DNA of 32,459 bases from Myxococcota bacterium (GTDB lineage Bacteria > Myxococcota_A > Polyangia > Palsa-1104 > JAEUJZ01). The position numbers and the translations under genes were made by a program. Numbering within the stretch: position 1 is the stretch's first letter; the number at the start of each line of letters is the position of its first letter. Where the stretch lies: contig JANWXW010000152.1 of NCBI GenBank assembly GCA_025057315.1, positions 1-32,459 on the forward strand. The letters run 5' to 3'. Below, in pieces: positions 1 to 9,691 of the stretch. The notes below the pieces were generated by a model, which was not told the origin of the DNA, did no database searches, and saw nothing but the letters and a program-made list of their open reading frames with translations.

Positions 1-1538
1 CGGCTCGTCCTGTTGGGAGTTGTCGCCCTGACCCTCCCTGCCCTGGCAGCCAGAAAGCCGACCAGCCCCGGCAGGGGCCCACCCGCGAGCATGGCAAGGT
101 CGCCCGGGCCAAAAGCAACCCGGTGGAACGATTCTTTGAGCTCGTAGCCCAGAGGGATCCCGAGCAGCTTGCGGACCACGTTCAGAAATATAAGCTCGAT
201 GTGGACGTAAAGGACGCCCAGGGGCGCACCGCGCTTTTGCGTGTTGTCGCCGGCTGCGCGTCGGTCCGGAGCGACTTCCCAGCGTCCTGGAGCGCTTGCA
301 CCGCGACCATCCAGAAGCTGCTGGACCTGGGAGCTCGCCTCGACGCGCAGGGGCCTGATGGGTACAACGCCATCCAGCAGGCGACCCTTGCTGGCTCTGC
401 CGCCCTGGTGAGGTTTTTGGCCAAGCAAAGGGTCGATTGGTCGGTGCGGGACCGGGAGGGCAACAGCCTGCTGCACTTGGCTGCCATCGCCGCTGTGCCA
501 GAGGGCGAGCATCTGCCGGAATTCATCGTTAACACGGTGGCTTGGCAGGCGAGGCGCTCGTTGGCGCGGTCAACCAGCAGCAGAACGCCCTGGTGTGTTT
601 GTGCAGCTGTTGGTCTGGGCTGCCGGAGGAGGTGCTGCGGCACTGGCTCCAGGCGCTGCTGCAGCACGAAGGTGTCGCACGGGGGCCGGGATCGAGCCGG
701 CAAGACTGGCCGGGACTACCTGCAGCCCGCCCCTGCGCTGCTGGCAACCTATGACGAGCTCGTCGGGCGGCTGGGCGAAAGTGTCATCCACAACCCGCTG
801 GCCGAGCGGCCAAGCCAGGTCCAACGCGAACCGAACCCCTTCGAGAAGTCGGTCCAGGAGCATCTTGCTCGGCGCAAGGAGTGGGAGCAGAGAGAGCAGG
901 AGCGCAAGAAAGCACGCTGCGAGCCCTGCTCCGAGTGCTGCGGGTTCGGCCCCGGCAAGATGCGGGTCTTGGTCAGCCCCTGCGAGCAATGTGGAGGGAG
1001 GGGAGCGGCACCTCGGGCCACAACCACTCCACGGTCGATGGCTATACGCGGAGGTTCACCTTCATGTCCCCCCGGCCCTGCCTCCGGTGCAGCGGCACCG
1101 GTCGGGGTCGCTCAGAAACCCAGACGGAGATTCTGCTCCCGCTGCCGCGGGATGGGCTGCGAGCCCAGGTGATCTCAGGAGCTGTGGCACCTCATGCTCC
1201 ACGCCCAGGCCACACCCGCGTCTTCCGTCTGTTCGGGCAAACGTTGCGTATGGCGTCCAACGGTACCTGCACCTCCCCCTGGCACCGCGCCATCCTGCCC
1301 GTCATGGTGCCTGGCATCCCTTCTGGAGCATCGTTGTGCCTTTGTCACCCGAGATGAGGATTTCGCCTGGTTCACGGCGCAGGGCCCGGAAGTGACAGCA
1401 CCTTGTGCTCGGTGAGCGAGCGGAACAAGCAGGCCCCTGCAGACTGGAGGGCCTTCAGGAGATCGCGGTGGCCTTCGTTTCCTCATCGAGGAGCACCGTA
1501 TCGAGGAGCACCATCCAGGCCGTATCGATTTCATTTGA
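1..1538 (+). pseudogene. exported ankyrin-repeat / DnaJ-type zinc-finger protein, 5' partial and frameshifted
   Basis: The reading frame enters from the left edge. A hydrophobic leader (RLVLLGVVALTLPALAA) lies in frame 1 at about 1-51. Frame 3 then takes over with ankyrin-like text (DVKDAQGRTALL, DREGNSLLHLAA) to about 535. Protein-like text moves to frame 2 at about 545-690 (LPEEVLRHWLQALLQHEG) and back to frame 3 (YLQPAPALLATYDELVGRL). Four CxxCxGxG-like zinc knuckles follow, but they are split between frames: CSECCGFG and CEQCGGRG in frame 3, CLRCSGTGRG in frame 2, CSRCRGMG in frame 3. A charged tail (RFLIEEHRIEEHHPGRIDFI) ends at a frame-3 TGA at 1536-1538. I infer an exported protein with ankyrin repeats and a DnaJ-like cysteine-rich domain, broken by at least four frameshifts. 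The longest single open frame is 123-1172. Partner and function are unknown. Confidence 0.55.
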
Positions 1539-1599
1539 CACCCCTCCCACGTACTCCTGCCCCCTGGCCAGCACAGGACGCCGATGCTAACGTGCCCGA

Positions 1600-2830
1600 G
1601 TGCTTCGGTTTGTCCAGATCGAAAACTTTCGCATGCTGGCGGCCCACCACGTCGTGCTCGCGCCGATGCAGCTTCTAGCGGGCCCAAACGGCTCTGGCAA
1701 GACGACGTTCTTCCATGCCCTGAGGTTCCTCTCGTCGCTGCAGCGCGACGGGGGGGTGGCCGCTGCTGTGAGGGAACTGACCCCGAGCTTCTTCGACCTC
1801 TGCTTCGATCGGGAGCGACCGATTGCCTTCGCGATGGGGCTGGAGGTCGCTCGTCCGGATGAGAAGCCAGCGGCGCTGCGCTACGAGGTGGAGGTCGGCG
1901 TGGACCCGCGCGGCGGCGGCCGCGTGCAGGTGCTGCGCGAGAACCTGTACCTGCTGCCTGGCCCGGAGCCGACGGAATTGTCGGGACGCTCGGGCACCCC
2001 CCTGCACCCGATTCTCCACGATGAGCCCCCGCGCGGGTGGTTGCGCCTGCTGTGGAAGACGCATGAGGGGGGGATCGCTACCGAAACGAGCACACCGGCG
2101 ATATCATCCCCTTCCGTCTGGGCCCGGGGCGCACCACGCTGAGCGGGGTGCTGGAGGACCCGTCTGGCTTCCCCCTGGCCCTGGCCGTGCGGAACTTCCT
2201 CCGCGAGGGGGTTCGCTCCATCTTCCTCGAGCCCGAGAAGCTGCGGGGCACGTCCCCCCCGGCGCCGGTGGCGATCTCGCGGCCGATGGCGGCAACCTCC
2301 CGGCCGCGGTCCGCGCGCTCAAACAGCGGGATGAGGTGCAGGTCCGCCACTGGGTTACCCTGGTCGGCCTCGCCATCAAGGGGCTTTGGGCCGTCGAGGT
2401 CCAGGAGCGGCCCGAGGACAAGCATCTTGTGCTCCAGGCCCGCTTTGCGGGGCCGCACGACGCCCCGGTGCCGAGCTGGATGCTCTCCGACGGTACCCTG
2501 CGGATCATGGCCCTCTCGCTGCTCACCCTGGGGGCGCTGCCCGGGGTGCCGGTGCTCTACCTCATCGAGGAGGTGGACAACGGCCTGCACCCGCTGGCGA
2601 TGCACGCCCTCTACGAGGCGCTCACCAGCCCGCCGGACGGCGTGCAGGTGCTGTGCAGCACCCACTCCCCGGTGATGCTCAGCCACGCACGCCTCGACCA
2701 GCTGCTCCTGTTCCGCTGCAGCGGCGGTGGGACGGCCCGCGTGTGCGTCGGTTCGGAGGACGAGGAGCTTGTGGCGTGGACCCAGCGCGCGGCGCTCGCA
2801 GACCTGTTTGCCCGCGGGGTGCTCTCATGA
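1600..2830 (+). pseudogene. AAA_21/OLD-like ATPase, frameshifted twice
   Basis: A GTG start at 1600 opens an SMC/OLD-type ATPase: LRFVQIENFRML, then Walker A GPNGSGKT at residues 28-35. Frame 1 runs to about 2075. Sense then continues in frame 3 (FPLALAVRNFLREGVRSIFLEPEKLRG, about 2140-2250) and in frame 2 from about 2260 to the TGA at 2828-2830. The last part carries the expected C-terminal motifs: a Walker-B-like LYLIEEVDNGLHP, a D-loop region, and the switch-type CSTHSPVML. All family landmarks are present, so only two indels separate the pieces. It is either a recent pseudogene or the site of two sequence errors. The stop overlaps the ATG of the next gene (ATGA), so the two formed an operon. 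ATPase-plus-Toprim pairs of this layout are common in phage-defence and abortive-infection loci; a defence role is inferred. Confidence 0.7.
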
Positions 2831-3717
2831 GCGACCCCTATGAGCTCCTTCTCCTCGTGGCGGACCAGGACGCCGCGGAGCTGCTTGGCGGCCTCATCGA
2901 ACGAGGTCGAAAGCGGGGCTGTCTCCGCCCCTTTAAGGACCGCATCCTGCGCAACGCCAGGGGCCGTCACGACGACTTCTGGCGCCATCTGGAGGAGGCT
3001 CTGCCGCCGCACCTGCCAGCCGAGGCCCAGGTCCTTGTCGTCTGGGACCACCGGGGCTCCGGGCGGGAGGAGAGCACGCCGTCTGCGTGCGAGCAGGAGG
3101 TCTGCAAGAGGCTAGCGCACCTGGGCGTGAGCGGGCCGCGGGTGCTGGCCGTCGCGCTGGATCCCGAGTTGGAGACGATCCTCGTTCCGGCCTGGGAGGG
3201 CGTAAAATACCACCTGGCGCAGGAGCGCGGACGGGAACCCCCTTCGGATGCGGCGATCCTGGAGCGAGCGCGGTCCCTGCATCGGGGTCCCATCCCTCCG
3301 GACGTCCCCTTTGAGAAGGCGCTGCGCCACTACCCCAAGGAGATGCTGGAGGCCCTGCGGCAGATCCTTGGCTTGGGCACGCTCGCGACGGTGCACAGGC
3401 TCCTCGGCCAGCACCTTTCGATCCCCCGCCTCAAGGGCGAAAGGGGCGCCGAGACCGCCTGGGACCGCATCGCGCGCCAGCTCATGCGCTGGTTCCCCGC
3501 TCCACGGTCCGCCAACGGGGTCAGATGGAGGAGATGGAGGGCGTGGCTCAGGGCTGCGGGATGTGAGCCACCAGGCGGTGCAGCGCGTCCTCTTGGCCCA
3601 CGGCGCGCAGGCTCAGCCAGGGGTCGTGCGTGGGCCCCCCGGTGGGGACCAGGCCCAAGCGCCCGACCACTGCCAGGGCGAGGCGGTCTTCCCATTGTGT
3701 CTGGTCGATTGGGGTGA
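2827..3717 (+). CDS. Toprim-like (DUF4276-type) partner of the AAA ATPase
   Basis: The ATG at 2827 overlaps the stop of the ATPase gene (ATGA), indicating translational coupling. The N-terminus (YELLLLVADQDAAELL) and the strand-plus-acidic motif VLVVWDHRGSGREE (about residues 72-85) resemble the Toprim-like fold of DUF4276/OLD-associated nucleases, where D and E residues bind metal. A further motif, LAVALDPELETILVP, looks like the second conserved acidic element. I see no exact family match, so the Toprim label is inference from motif and context. The frame stays open to 3717 but runs over the stop of the convergent gene at 3548. Sequence after about 3520 turns Arg/Pro-rich like a shadow. A frameshift near 3520 would give a sensible end (MEEMEGVAQGCGM) at 3566. 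Function is probably the nuclease or effector half of a two-gene defence pair. Confidence 0.6.
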   Translation: MSDPYELLLLVADQDAAELLGGLIERGRKRGCLRPFKDRILRNARGRHDDFWRHLEEALPPHLPAEAQVLVVWDHRGSGREESTPSACEQEVCKRLAHLGVSGPRVLAVALDPELETILVPAWEGVKYHLAQERGREPPSDAAILERARSLHRGPIPPDVPFEKALRHYPKEMLEALRQILGLGTLATVHRLLGQHLSIPRLKGERGAETAWDRIARQLMRWFPAPRSANGVRWRRWRAWLRAAGCEPPGGAARPLGPRRAGSARGRAWAPRWGPGPSARPLPGRGGLPIVSGRLG

Positions 3718-6700
3718 AGGCGTGCCCAGGATGGCCCTCGGAGAAGACCGACCAGCCGTCGGCGAGCGCATAGCGCAGGTCCTCCGGTTTCTTTTCCTCT
3801 TTCCCGACGAGGCACACCATGCGCAGGATCTCGATCTCCCGCGGGCTGAGCCGCATCTCGGGCGGCCCCTCGGCGAGCAGGCGAGCCTCTTCTGGGAGCC
3901 TCTGTTCCAGGGCCTGCAGCGCTTGGTCCAATTGCTCGGCGGTGAGTGTGGTTCGCTCCTCCCCATAGAGATCCTGGAGAAGGAGATGAAGCGCCCGCAG
4001 CAGCAGGGGGATGTTGGATGTGGCCTGGCGGATCTTCTCGGCGCCTCCCGGCGGAAACTCGAGGCCGCGGGCGTTGCGGAACCAGCGCTCCACCGCGGCC
4101 TCATCCACGCGCCCGATGCTGGTGATCTCGAAGAACCACGGGCTCTGCCGGTCCGCCTCCAGGGCCCAGCGCAGCAGGTCCGCGCCGCCGGTCAGAAGAG
4201 GAGGGGGCAGATTCGGGGGACGCCCTTGCACGATCTCGCTTGCGCCGGCGGGGCCCTCGGCGGGGACATCGGTCAGAACGAGCTGCGGTCGAGACAGGAC
4301 GGTACGCAGAAGGTACCGGTCCAGCTCGCGCGCCCGCACCCCGCAATCGGGAGGCAGATCGAGCTGCGCCCCCACACCATGACGGGTGTCGCTCAGCGCT
4401 TCGCCCCAGTGGGAGACGAACAGGAGGGCCCGCGGGCGGATCTCGGCCTTGGGATCCATCGCCTCGCGCAGGTCCCGGAGGCGCTGCGGGGACAAAAAGG
4501 CCGTGGTCTCAGCCTCCGGGTCTTCTTGAGCCGGTCCCCTGCGCAGCGCTTCAACACGCTGCTTGAGCTCCTGCTCCAAGTCCGGGCGGAGCGTGTCCAG
4601 GTGGTGGGGGAAGCGAAGGAAGTAGCGGTCTCCCTCTTGCACGAGCAGCTCCCGCTCGGCGAGCACCCGGAGCTGCGCCCGGAGGAAGCTTCTCGCCTCA
4701 TCCGCTGCGTCCGGCAGCTTCACTCCGAGCCGCCCGAGCTCCTCCCGCAGCCCTTCCACGGCGTCCTCCAGCCCGCTGCCGGGCGGCTGTTCGGAAAAGA
4801 GCTGCAGCAAGGCCCCGAAGACTACGGCGGCCCGGTCGTTGGACTGGAAGTTATTCCAGACGACCCGCTGGATCGTCTCCTGGACCCTGCGATCCTCGAA
4901 GGCTGCTGTCACGTCCAGCGAGCGCACTGGGGGCCTTTGCGTCGCGGGTGTGTCCAGGGACGCCAGGCGGTCGAGCAGCACCTCGCCGAAGCGCATGAGC
5001 ACCGCCGGCTGACAGCCGCAGCGGTGGGCGATGGCAAAGGCCTGCTCGCTGGCGTCGATGCCGAGCCGGGCGAGCGGCCCGGCGATGAGGTCCGCGGCGT
5101 CTTGCGGATGCAAGGGCTTGAGCGCGAGCACATCGCCCCAGTTGGCCCAGGCGCCGCGCCAGGTGTTGGTCACGCGATAGCCCGAAAAGAGCAGGCGCAC
5201 GCGGGGGAGCTGGTGGGAATCTGCCGGTCCACTCTGCATGAGCTTGCGCATGCACCAGCTCAGGGTCTGCTCGTGTCGCTCGGCGAGCTCCCTGAGCTGG
5301 CGGGCGACGAAGCCATCGGCCTCGTCCAGGATGAGCAGCAGGCTCTGCCCGGGACACTGTTTAAGGAACGCATCCATCATGGCCTCGAACGCATCCACGG
5401 CGGAGGAAGCAGCGGGAGGCAGGCGGAGGTCCCCGATGCGCTCGCTGAGCGCCTCTCGGATCTCGTGGACCACCTGCTGCTCCGTCTCCCGGCCCGTCAT
5501 GTCGCAGTACACGATGCGCAAGATGAAGCCGGAGGGCAGCTTCCGGCCATCGTGGCGCTCTGCCAGGTATCGCAAGAGCGCTGTCTTGCCCAGCTTCCTC
5601 CCCGAGAAGAGGCGCGTGTAGCGGTCCGTTTCTGCAAGATCCCGTGCCTCCTCCTGGCGCCCGACGAAGAGGTCCGGCAAAAACGGCTGTCCGTGGGACT
5701 TAAAGGGCGTGAGGGGGCGCAGGCGCTGCTGCTCCAGGGCCAGCTCCAGGAGCCCCAGCACCCCGTCCGGCCGCATCCCCTGGGGGTGGAGCAGCCGGCA
5801 CAGGTCCAGGTCGTCGAGGACCGCTACGCAACGCCGCTCCTGCACGATACGCTCGAGGAGCTGGTCGCGGCGCGCGCCAGGGAGCCCCGGGTAGAGCACG
5901 ACGACCAGGGGATTCCCTTCCCCGCTGGCCAGGTCGCCGAGATGGTCTGAGCGCGCCAGCTCCGGTGTGGCAATGACCAGGCTGCCAAAGTCCCTCATCT
6001 GCGGCACGAAGGACGGGCTGCGTTCATGGACGAGCCACTCGATGAGCGCCGCGGCAGGCAGGCGCAGCGGCTGGCCGGGCGTGTGCGGCCCACCCAGCGC
6101 ATGAAGGACCTGGCCCTTGTGCCGGGCCGAGAGGAAGTACTCGCTGAAGCAGCGGCGGAGCTTGAGGAACTGGTTGTGGGTCCCCGTGGTAGGGACGGAA
6201 AGCCAGGTGTCGAGCAGGTCCATCAGGAGGAAGTCCCGCTTGCGTCTGGTGGCTGGCTGGCGCTCTCTCTCCTTCTGCAGCTCTTTCTCCAGCACCTCGC
6301 GGGGGTGCTGATAGAGCTCTTGGGCCTGGGCCCGAAAGAGGGTCTCCCGCCGGCGCCTCCTGTCACCCCCCCGGCGCTCCCAGGAGAGAAGCCACAGGGC
6401 ATCGGCGAAGCGCCGCCCGGAGAGGGCCTTGTCGATGTCTGCCTGCGCCGGGTGAGAGGCGGCCCGCGCGCGCAGCGCCTTCTCGATCGCATCCACCTGC
6501 TCACGGGCTTTGTGCACCACCTCCGCCAGCCACGCCTCCACGAGCGCCGTGCGGGTCACATCGTCGCCCACCTTGACCTCCTGTTCGGCGCGCTCCTCCA
6601 CCTTGCGGATCTGCTCGGCCAGCTCCCCCGCGGCCAGCTCGCTGCTCTCCTGCCGCAGCCGGTCCAGCTCTGCGCGCCGCTGCTGGATGGCAAGGACGAT

Positions 6701-9022
6701 CTGGTCAGGCTGCGAAAGCGGCACCTCGCCCGCCGGCAGGGCGGCCAGCGCCGCCGCGATGAGCACCCGATCTCCATCGCAGCCGTCCTCGGTGATCGAG
6801 CGCCACAGCGCGCGGAGTCGCGGCCGCTCTTTCAGCACCTGGGGATCCAAGTTTGGCAGGAACACGCGCTCCCCCTCTCCCTCGAGGCGAAATCCAGGGG
6901 CTGGCCCCCCTCGCAGAACCCCCTCGACCAGCCAGCGGCCGAGCTGCTCCTCGGGTCGCTCCGGCAGGGAGCCGTCGATCAGCCCCTGCGCCGCCTGGCA
7001 CGCGCGACCGCACGCGCGATCGAGGTCCGTGGAGCTGGCCCTGCCACTCGCCTGCCACTCTGCCATGAGCTGGTTGACACGCACCGCCTCGTCATAGAGG
7101 CGATGCGCACCGTGGAGCATGCGCTGCCTGTCCTGGAAACGCACTTCGGCCTCCTCGATGCAGCGCTGGCACTCGTCGAGCAGCGCGACCAGCTTCTTGT
7201 CCATCTCGCTGGGGTCCCAGGTCGCTTGGCCGCCGGCCCGGCCGGGGACCGGCGGGAACAGGTCCCGCACGATGCCGTCGATGCGGGCGATGTAGCGATC
7301 CCAGGCGTCGCGGGCAAAGGTGCGTTCGATTCTCCCCCCCGCGGCGCAGTAAAGCTGCCGGTAGGTCTCCCGGAGCTTCTTGCGCTGCTCGTGCAGTGCA
7401 CGCTCGCACTCCTCCGGGCTGCGGGGGGAAGCGCGGCGCAGGCGGTCCATGACCCGCTGGAGGCCCCGATCGCTGCGGAGCGCAGGCAGGAGGAGCTCCC
7501 GGACGAAGTTGTGCAGCGCCGGGGTTTTGAAATGGAGCTCCCGGAGCAGCGGATCGAGGGTGGCAGGGGGGAAAATCTGGGAGGTATTGGGGCGCAGGGC
7601 CTCCAGCACCAGACGCAGCCGCCAGGCACTGGCGCGGGCCACGATCGGCGCCCAATCCCCCTGGAGCGCCTGTGCGATGTTCTCGGCACGGCGGGCGTCC
7701 GCGCCAGCGGATGCCGACGTCGGCGCCGCGAGCAGGTGCGCGGCCGCACGCAGGTCCTCCGGATCCAGGTCCGGATCGCTGTCCCCATCCAGCCCGGGGT
7801 TCCTCTTTTTGATTTCCTCGATGGCCCTCGCCAGGAGCCACACCCGGCCGAGGGGCACCCGCCGCCGGATGTCGTCGCTGGAGACCGCGCGCAGGTGCTC
7901 GATGAACGCAGGTTCCTGCCAGGGCACGGGGGCACATCGGCCATTCGGATCGATCCAGTAGGAGCCTCTGAACCGATCGAAGTCAGCCAGCTCTTCGGCC
8001 AGGCGCGCAGGGGAGAGGGGTGGGGGTGGCTCGGAGGTCGGGGGCTGCGATCGGGCCGATGGAGCAGCCACTGGGACCTCTTGAGCGGGCTGGTCGGCCT
8101 CGACCTCGGCATCGGTCTGGCCCGATTCGGACCCACTGGCCTCGGACGCCGTGGTTGCGGCGTCCTGGACCGCGGCCTCCAAGGCCGCCGCTTCCTCCAG
8201 GGGGGCTGGCTCCTCCGTGGCCGCTGGTTCCGCCGCGGCAGGTGCCGCGTCCGCGGGCGCCTGGAGCACGCTCGGCTGCACAGGGGGCCCCTCGGACAGA
8301 ACCTGGGGCGCGGCAGGAGGCTCGTCATTTCCTAGCGTGGGCGGGCGCCCGTCCCTGCGAAGCGGCGCGTCGCCCTCTGGGGACGCCGGCCGATCCTCCG
8401 ATGCGAACGATGCGAAGAGCTGCTTGGGGTCGACCTCCTCCAGCAGGCGCGCGAGGGCCGGGTAGGTGGGGGCCATCTCATCGAGGCGCTGCTGCAATGC
8501 TTCGCCAGGGAGCATGCACACCCACTGAGACCACGCGGAAGCGACCTGGGGGCCGGGCACAGGTGGAGGCGTCCCGCTCTGGGCGGCCCGCTCCAGCTCC
8601 TCCTGGGCCTCCTGGCGAAGCCGCTCGAGCTGGTCGCGGCGCCGCGGCACGTGGTGGGGCACCGGTCGCTCGTGAAGCATCGCCGCCAGGTCCGCGAGCA
8701 GCTGACGGCGGGCCTCCACCTGCTCTTTGTCCCGCATGGCCTGGAGAATCGCGACCGTCAGGGCCTCCAGGGCCTCGCGATCTGGCCACGCCGGCTCAGT
8801 CAGGCCGGTGGCGCGACATCCCTCGCTGATATGGGCACGGAGATCCCCCACCAGCGCGGCGGCCTCCTGCGCACGGGCCGCGAAATCGGGCGAGGGGGGC
8901 TGCACGCGATGACAGGATTCCACGTCCTGGCGCAGGGAGGAGAGGATCTCGTCCAGGCGGGCGAGCAGCTCGCGATATCGGGCGCGGAAGGCAAGATGGC
9001 CACCCATGGGCTCCAGAATCAT
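3548..9022 (-). CDS. giant STAND-like P-loop NTPase (~1820 aa)
   Basis: This is an uninterrupted 1824-codon frame and the longest gene here. Residues 1-220 are helical. Residues about 225-335 form an Ala/Pro/Glu-rich linker. A long helical region with coiled-coil stretches (QQRRAELDRLRQESSELA) follows to about 1120. The NTPase core begins at FLPDLFVGRQEEARDL. It has Walker A GRKLGKT with Lys1146, as in STAND/ORC-type ATPases (SGRKLGKTALL), and Walker B LLLILDEAD with Asp1233. A winged-helix-like segment (ELLVQEGDRYFLRFPHHL) and a further C-terminal alpha/beta region follow. Start: the first ATG (9022) has no ribosome site and lies inside a palindrome. The ATG at 9007 follows GGAG closely and may be the true start. 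The gene converges on the ATPase/Toprim pair with a short 3' overlap. STAND proteins often sense phage or act as signalling hubs; that role is inferred. I do not recognise the long N-terminal part. Confidence 0.8.
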   Translation of the reverse strand: MILEPMGGHLAFRARYRELLARLDEILSSLRQDVESCHRVQPPSPDFAARAQEAAALVGDLRAHISEGCRATGLTEPAWPDREALEALTVAILQAMRDKEQVEARRQLLADLAAMLHERPVPHHVPRRRDQLERLRQEAQEELERAAQSGTPPPVPGPQVASAWSQWVCMLPGEALQQRLDEMAPTYPALARLLEEVDPKQLFASFASEDRPASPEGDAPLRRDGRPPTLGNDEPPAAPQVLSEGPPVQPSVLQAPADAAPAAAEPAATEEPAPLEEAAALEAAVQDAATTASEASGSESGQTDAEVEADQPAQEVPVAAPSARSQPPTSEPPPPLSPARLAEELADFDRFRGSYWIDPNGRCAPVPWQEPAFIEHLRAVSSDDIRRRVPLGRVWLLARAIEEIKKRNPGLDGDSDPDLDPEDLRAAAHLLAAPTSASAGADARRAENIAQALQGDWAPIVARASAWRLRLVLEALRPNTSQIFPPATLDPLLRELHFKTPALHNFVRELLLPALRSDRGLQRVMDRLRRASPRSPEECERALHEQRKKLRETYRQLYCAAGGRIERTFARDAWDRYIARIDGIVRDLFPPVPGRAGGQATWDPSEMDKKLVALLDECQRCIEEAEVRFQDRQRMLHGAHRLYDEAVRVNQLMAEWQASGRASSTDLDRACGRACQAAQGLIDGSLPERPEEQLGRWLVEGVLRGGPAPGFRLEGEGERVFLPNLDPQVLKERPRLRALWRSITEDGCDGDRVLIAAALAALPAGEVPLSQPDQIVLAIQQRRAELDRLRQESSELAAGELAEQIRKVEERAEQEVKVGDDVTRTALVEAWLAEVVHKAREQVDAIEKALRARAASHPAQADIDKALSGRRFADALWLLSWERRGGDRRRRRETLFRAQAQELYQHPREVLEKELQKERERQPATRRKRDFLLMDLLDTWLSVPTTGTHNQFLKLRRCFSEYFLSARHKGQVLHALGGPHTPGQPLRLPAAALIEWLVHERSPSFVPQMRDFGSLVIATPELARSDHLGDLASGEGNPLVVVLYPGLPGARRDQLLERIVQERRCVAVLDDLDLCRLLHPQGMRPDGVLGLLELALEQQRLRPLTPFKSHGQPFLPDLFVGRQEEARDLAETDRYTRLFSGRKLGKTALLRYLAERHDGRKLPSGFILRIVYCDMTGRETEQQVVHEIREALSERIGDLRLPPAASSAVDAFEAMMDAFLKQCPGQSLLLILDEADGFVARQLRELAERHEQTLSWCMRKLMQSGPADSHQLPRVRLLFSGYRVTNTWRGAWANWGDVLALKPLHPQDAADLIAGPLARLGIDASEQAFAIAHRCGCQPAVLMRFGEVLLDRLASLDTPATQRPPVRSLDVTAAFEDRRVQETIQRVVWNNFQSNDRAAVVFGALLQLFSEQPPGSGLEDAVEGLREELGRLGVKLPDAADEARSFLRAQLRVLAERELLVQEGDRYFLRFPHHLDTLRPDLEQELKQRVEALRRGPAQEDPEAETTAFLSPQRLRDLREAMDPKAEIRPRALLFVSHWGEALSDTRHGVGAQLDLPPDCGVRARELDRYLLRTVLSRPQLVLTDVPAEGPAGASEIVQGRPPNLPPPLLTGGADLLRWALEADRQSPWFFEITSIGRVDEAAVERWFRNARGLEFPPGGAEKIRQATSNIPLLLRALHLLLQDLYGEERTTLTAEQLDQALQALEQRLPEEARLLAEGPPEMRLSPREIEILRMVCLVGKEEKKPEDLRYALADGWSVFSEGHPGHAFTPIDQTQWEDRLALAVVGRLGLVPTGGPTHDPWLSLRAVGQEDALHRLVAHIPQP

Positions 9023-9037
9023 AAAACGATTTTATGA
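9019..9037. promoter_or_regulatory. perfect 19-bp palindrome at the start of the giant NTPase gene
   Basis: TCATAAAA-CGA-TTTTATGA has 8-bp arms matching perfectly around a 3-nt centre. It sits across the first possible ATG (9020-9022) and just upstream of the alternative ATG at 9007. It is AT-rich in GC-rich surroundings and is followed by a second palindrome, GCGATCGC, at 9039-9046. It has the size and place of a repressor operator. Binding is inferred. Confidence 0.45.
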
Positions 9038-9310
9038 AGCGATCGCCTGTTGTTGAGAAGTCATTTGGTCCATGAACCGAGCGCGACCGGGACAACATGC
9101 AGCTCCCGAGGGGCTTCAAGAAAGAGGCCGCTAGATTCCGATTCACCAACGGTTTGCCTCCCCCACCAGGCTTGCCGCCGACGAGGCCCGATCGGCATGC
9201 GGACCGGGGCGCCCGGGAGCCCTGAGGAGGCATGCCCCGAGGCGGTTGTCAAGAGCAGCCCCTGGTGCCACACAGCCAGCCAGCTCGGCAGGGTCCACTT
9301 GTCGAGCGGG

Positions 9311-9691
9311 CTAGCAGCCTAGAAGAGCCAACTTCGCCAACCTCGGCCAACTTTGCCAACTTTGCCAACCGCGAAAGAGCGCGGCCTCCTCTTGGGGGAA
9401 GAAGGCGGTGGGTAGACTTCTGCGTGGTAGCAATGGAAAGCAGCGGCAAAGCCGGCAGGGTCGGCATCGAACCAGTCCTCTGCCTCGGGCGAGCCACGCA
9501 GCAGCCGCTCGAAGCGCAGGCGGGCGACGAGCAGCCCTGACGGGCCAGGCCATCGTCGTCCCTCCTGGCGAGCGCCGTCCCAGCCCCTTGGGCAGGTCAC
9601 GACGATGTCGGGCGCGGACGGAGGCCACAACCAGGCCCGGTGCTGTCACCAGGCATGCCAGCAGGCGCTCGAAGCGGGCATGGTCCTTCAT
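9311..9691 (-). pseudogene. remnant of the partner gene of an MNIO (DUF692) protein, frameshifted
   Basis: An ATG at 9691 (MKDHARFERLLACLV) overlaps the stop of the DUF692 remnant as ATGA. The open frame soon loses sense. Protein-like text reappears in another frame (RLRFERLLRGSPEAEDWFD, DPAGFAAAFHCYHAEV, about 9415-9520) and then returns to the first frame (PTAFFPQEEAALFRGWQ) to the stop at 9311. At least two frameshifts are needed. The 3' end contains an expanded 9-nt tandem repeat of GCCAACTTT type, at about 9326-9369 on the plus strand. Genes next to MNIO enzymes often encode leader-binding partner proteins of RiPP pathways; that role is inferred from position, and I do not recognise the domain itself. 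Confidence 0.4.

Noticed and set aside
3248..8335. Very long plus-strand frames (900 and 769 codons) opposite the giant NTPase
   Set aside because: They are Leu/Gly/Arg/His-rich mirror text of the minus-strand gene with no domain sense; the minus frame has Walker motifs and normal composition.
9061..9273. 70-codon minus frame between the NTPase and the MNIO remnant
   Set aside because: Some protein-like text but no family, no ribosome site and no context; left as unsupported.
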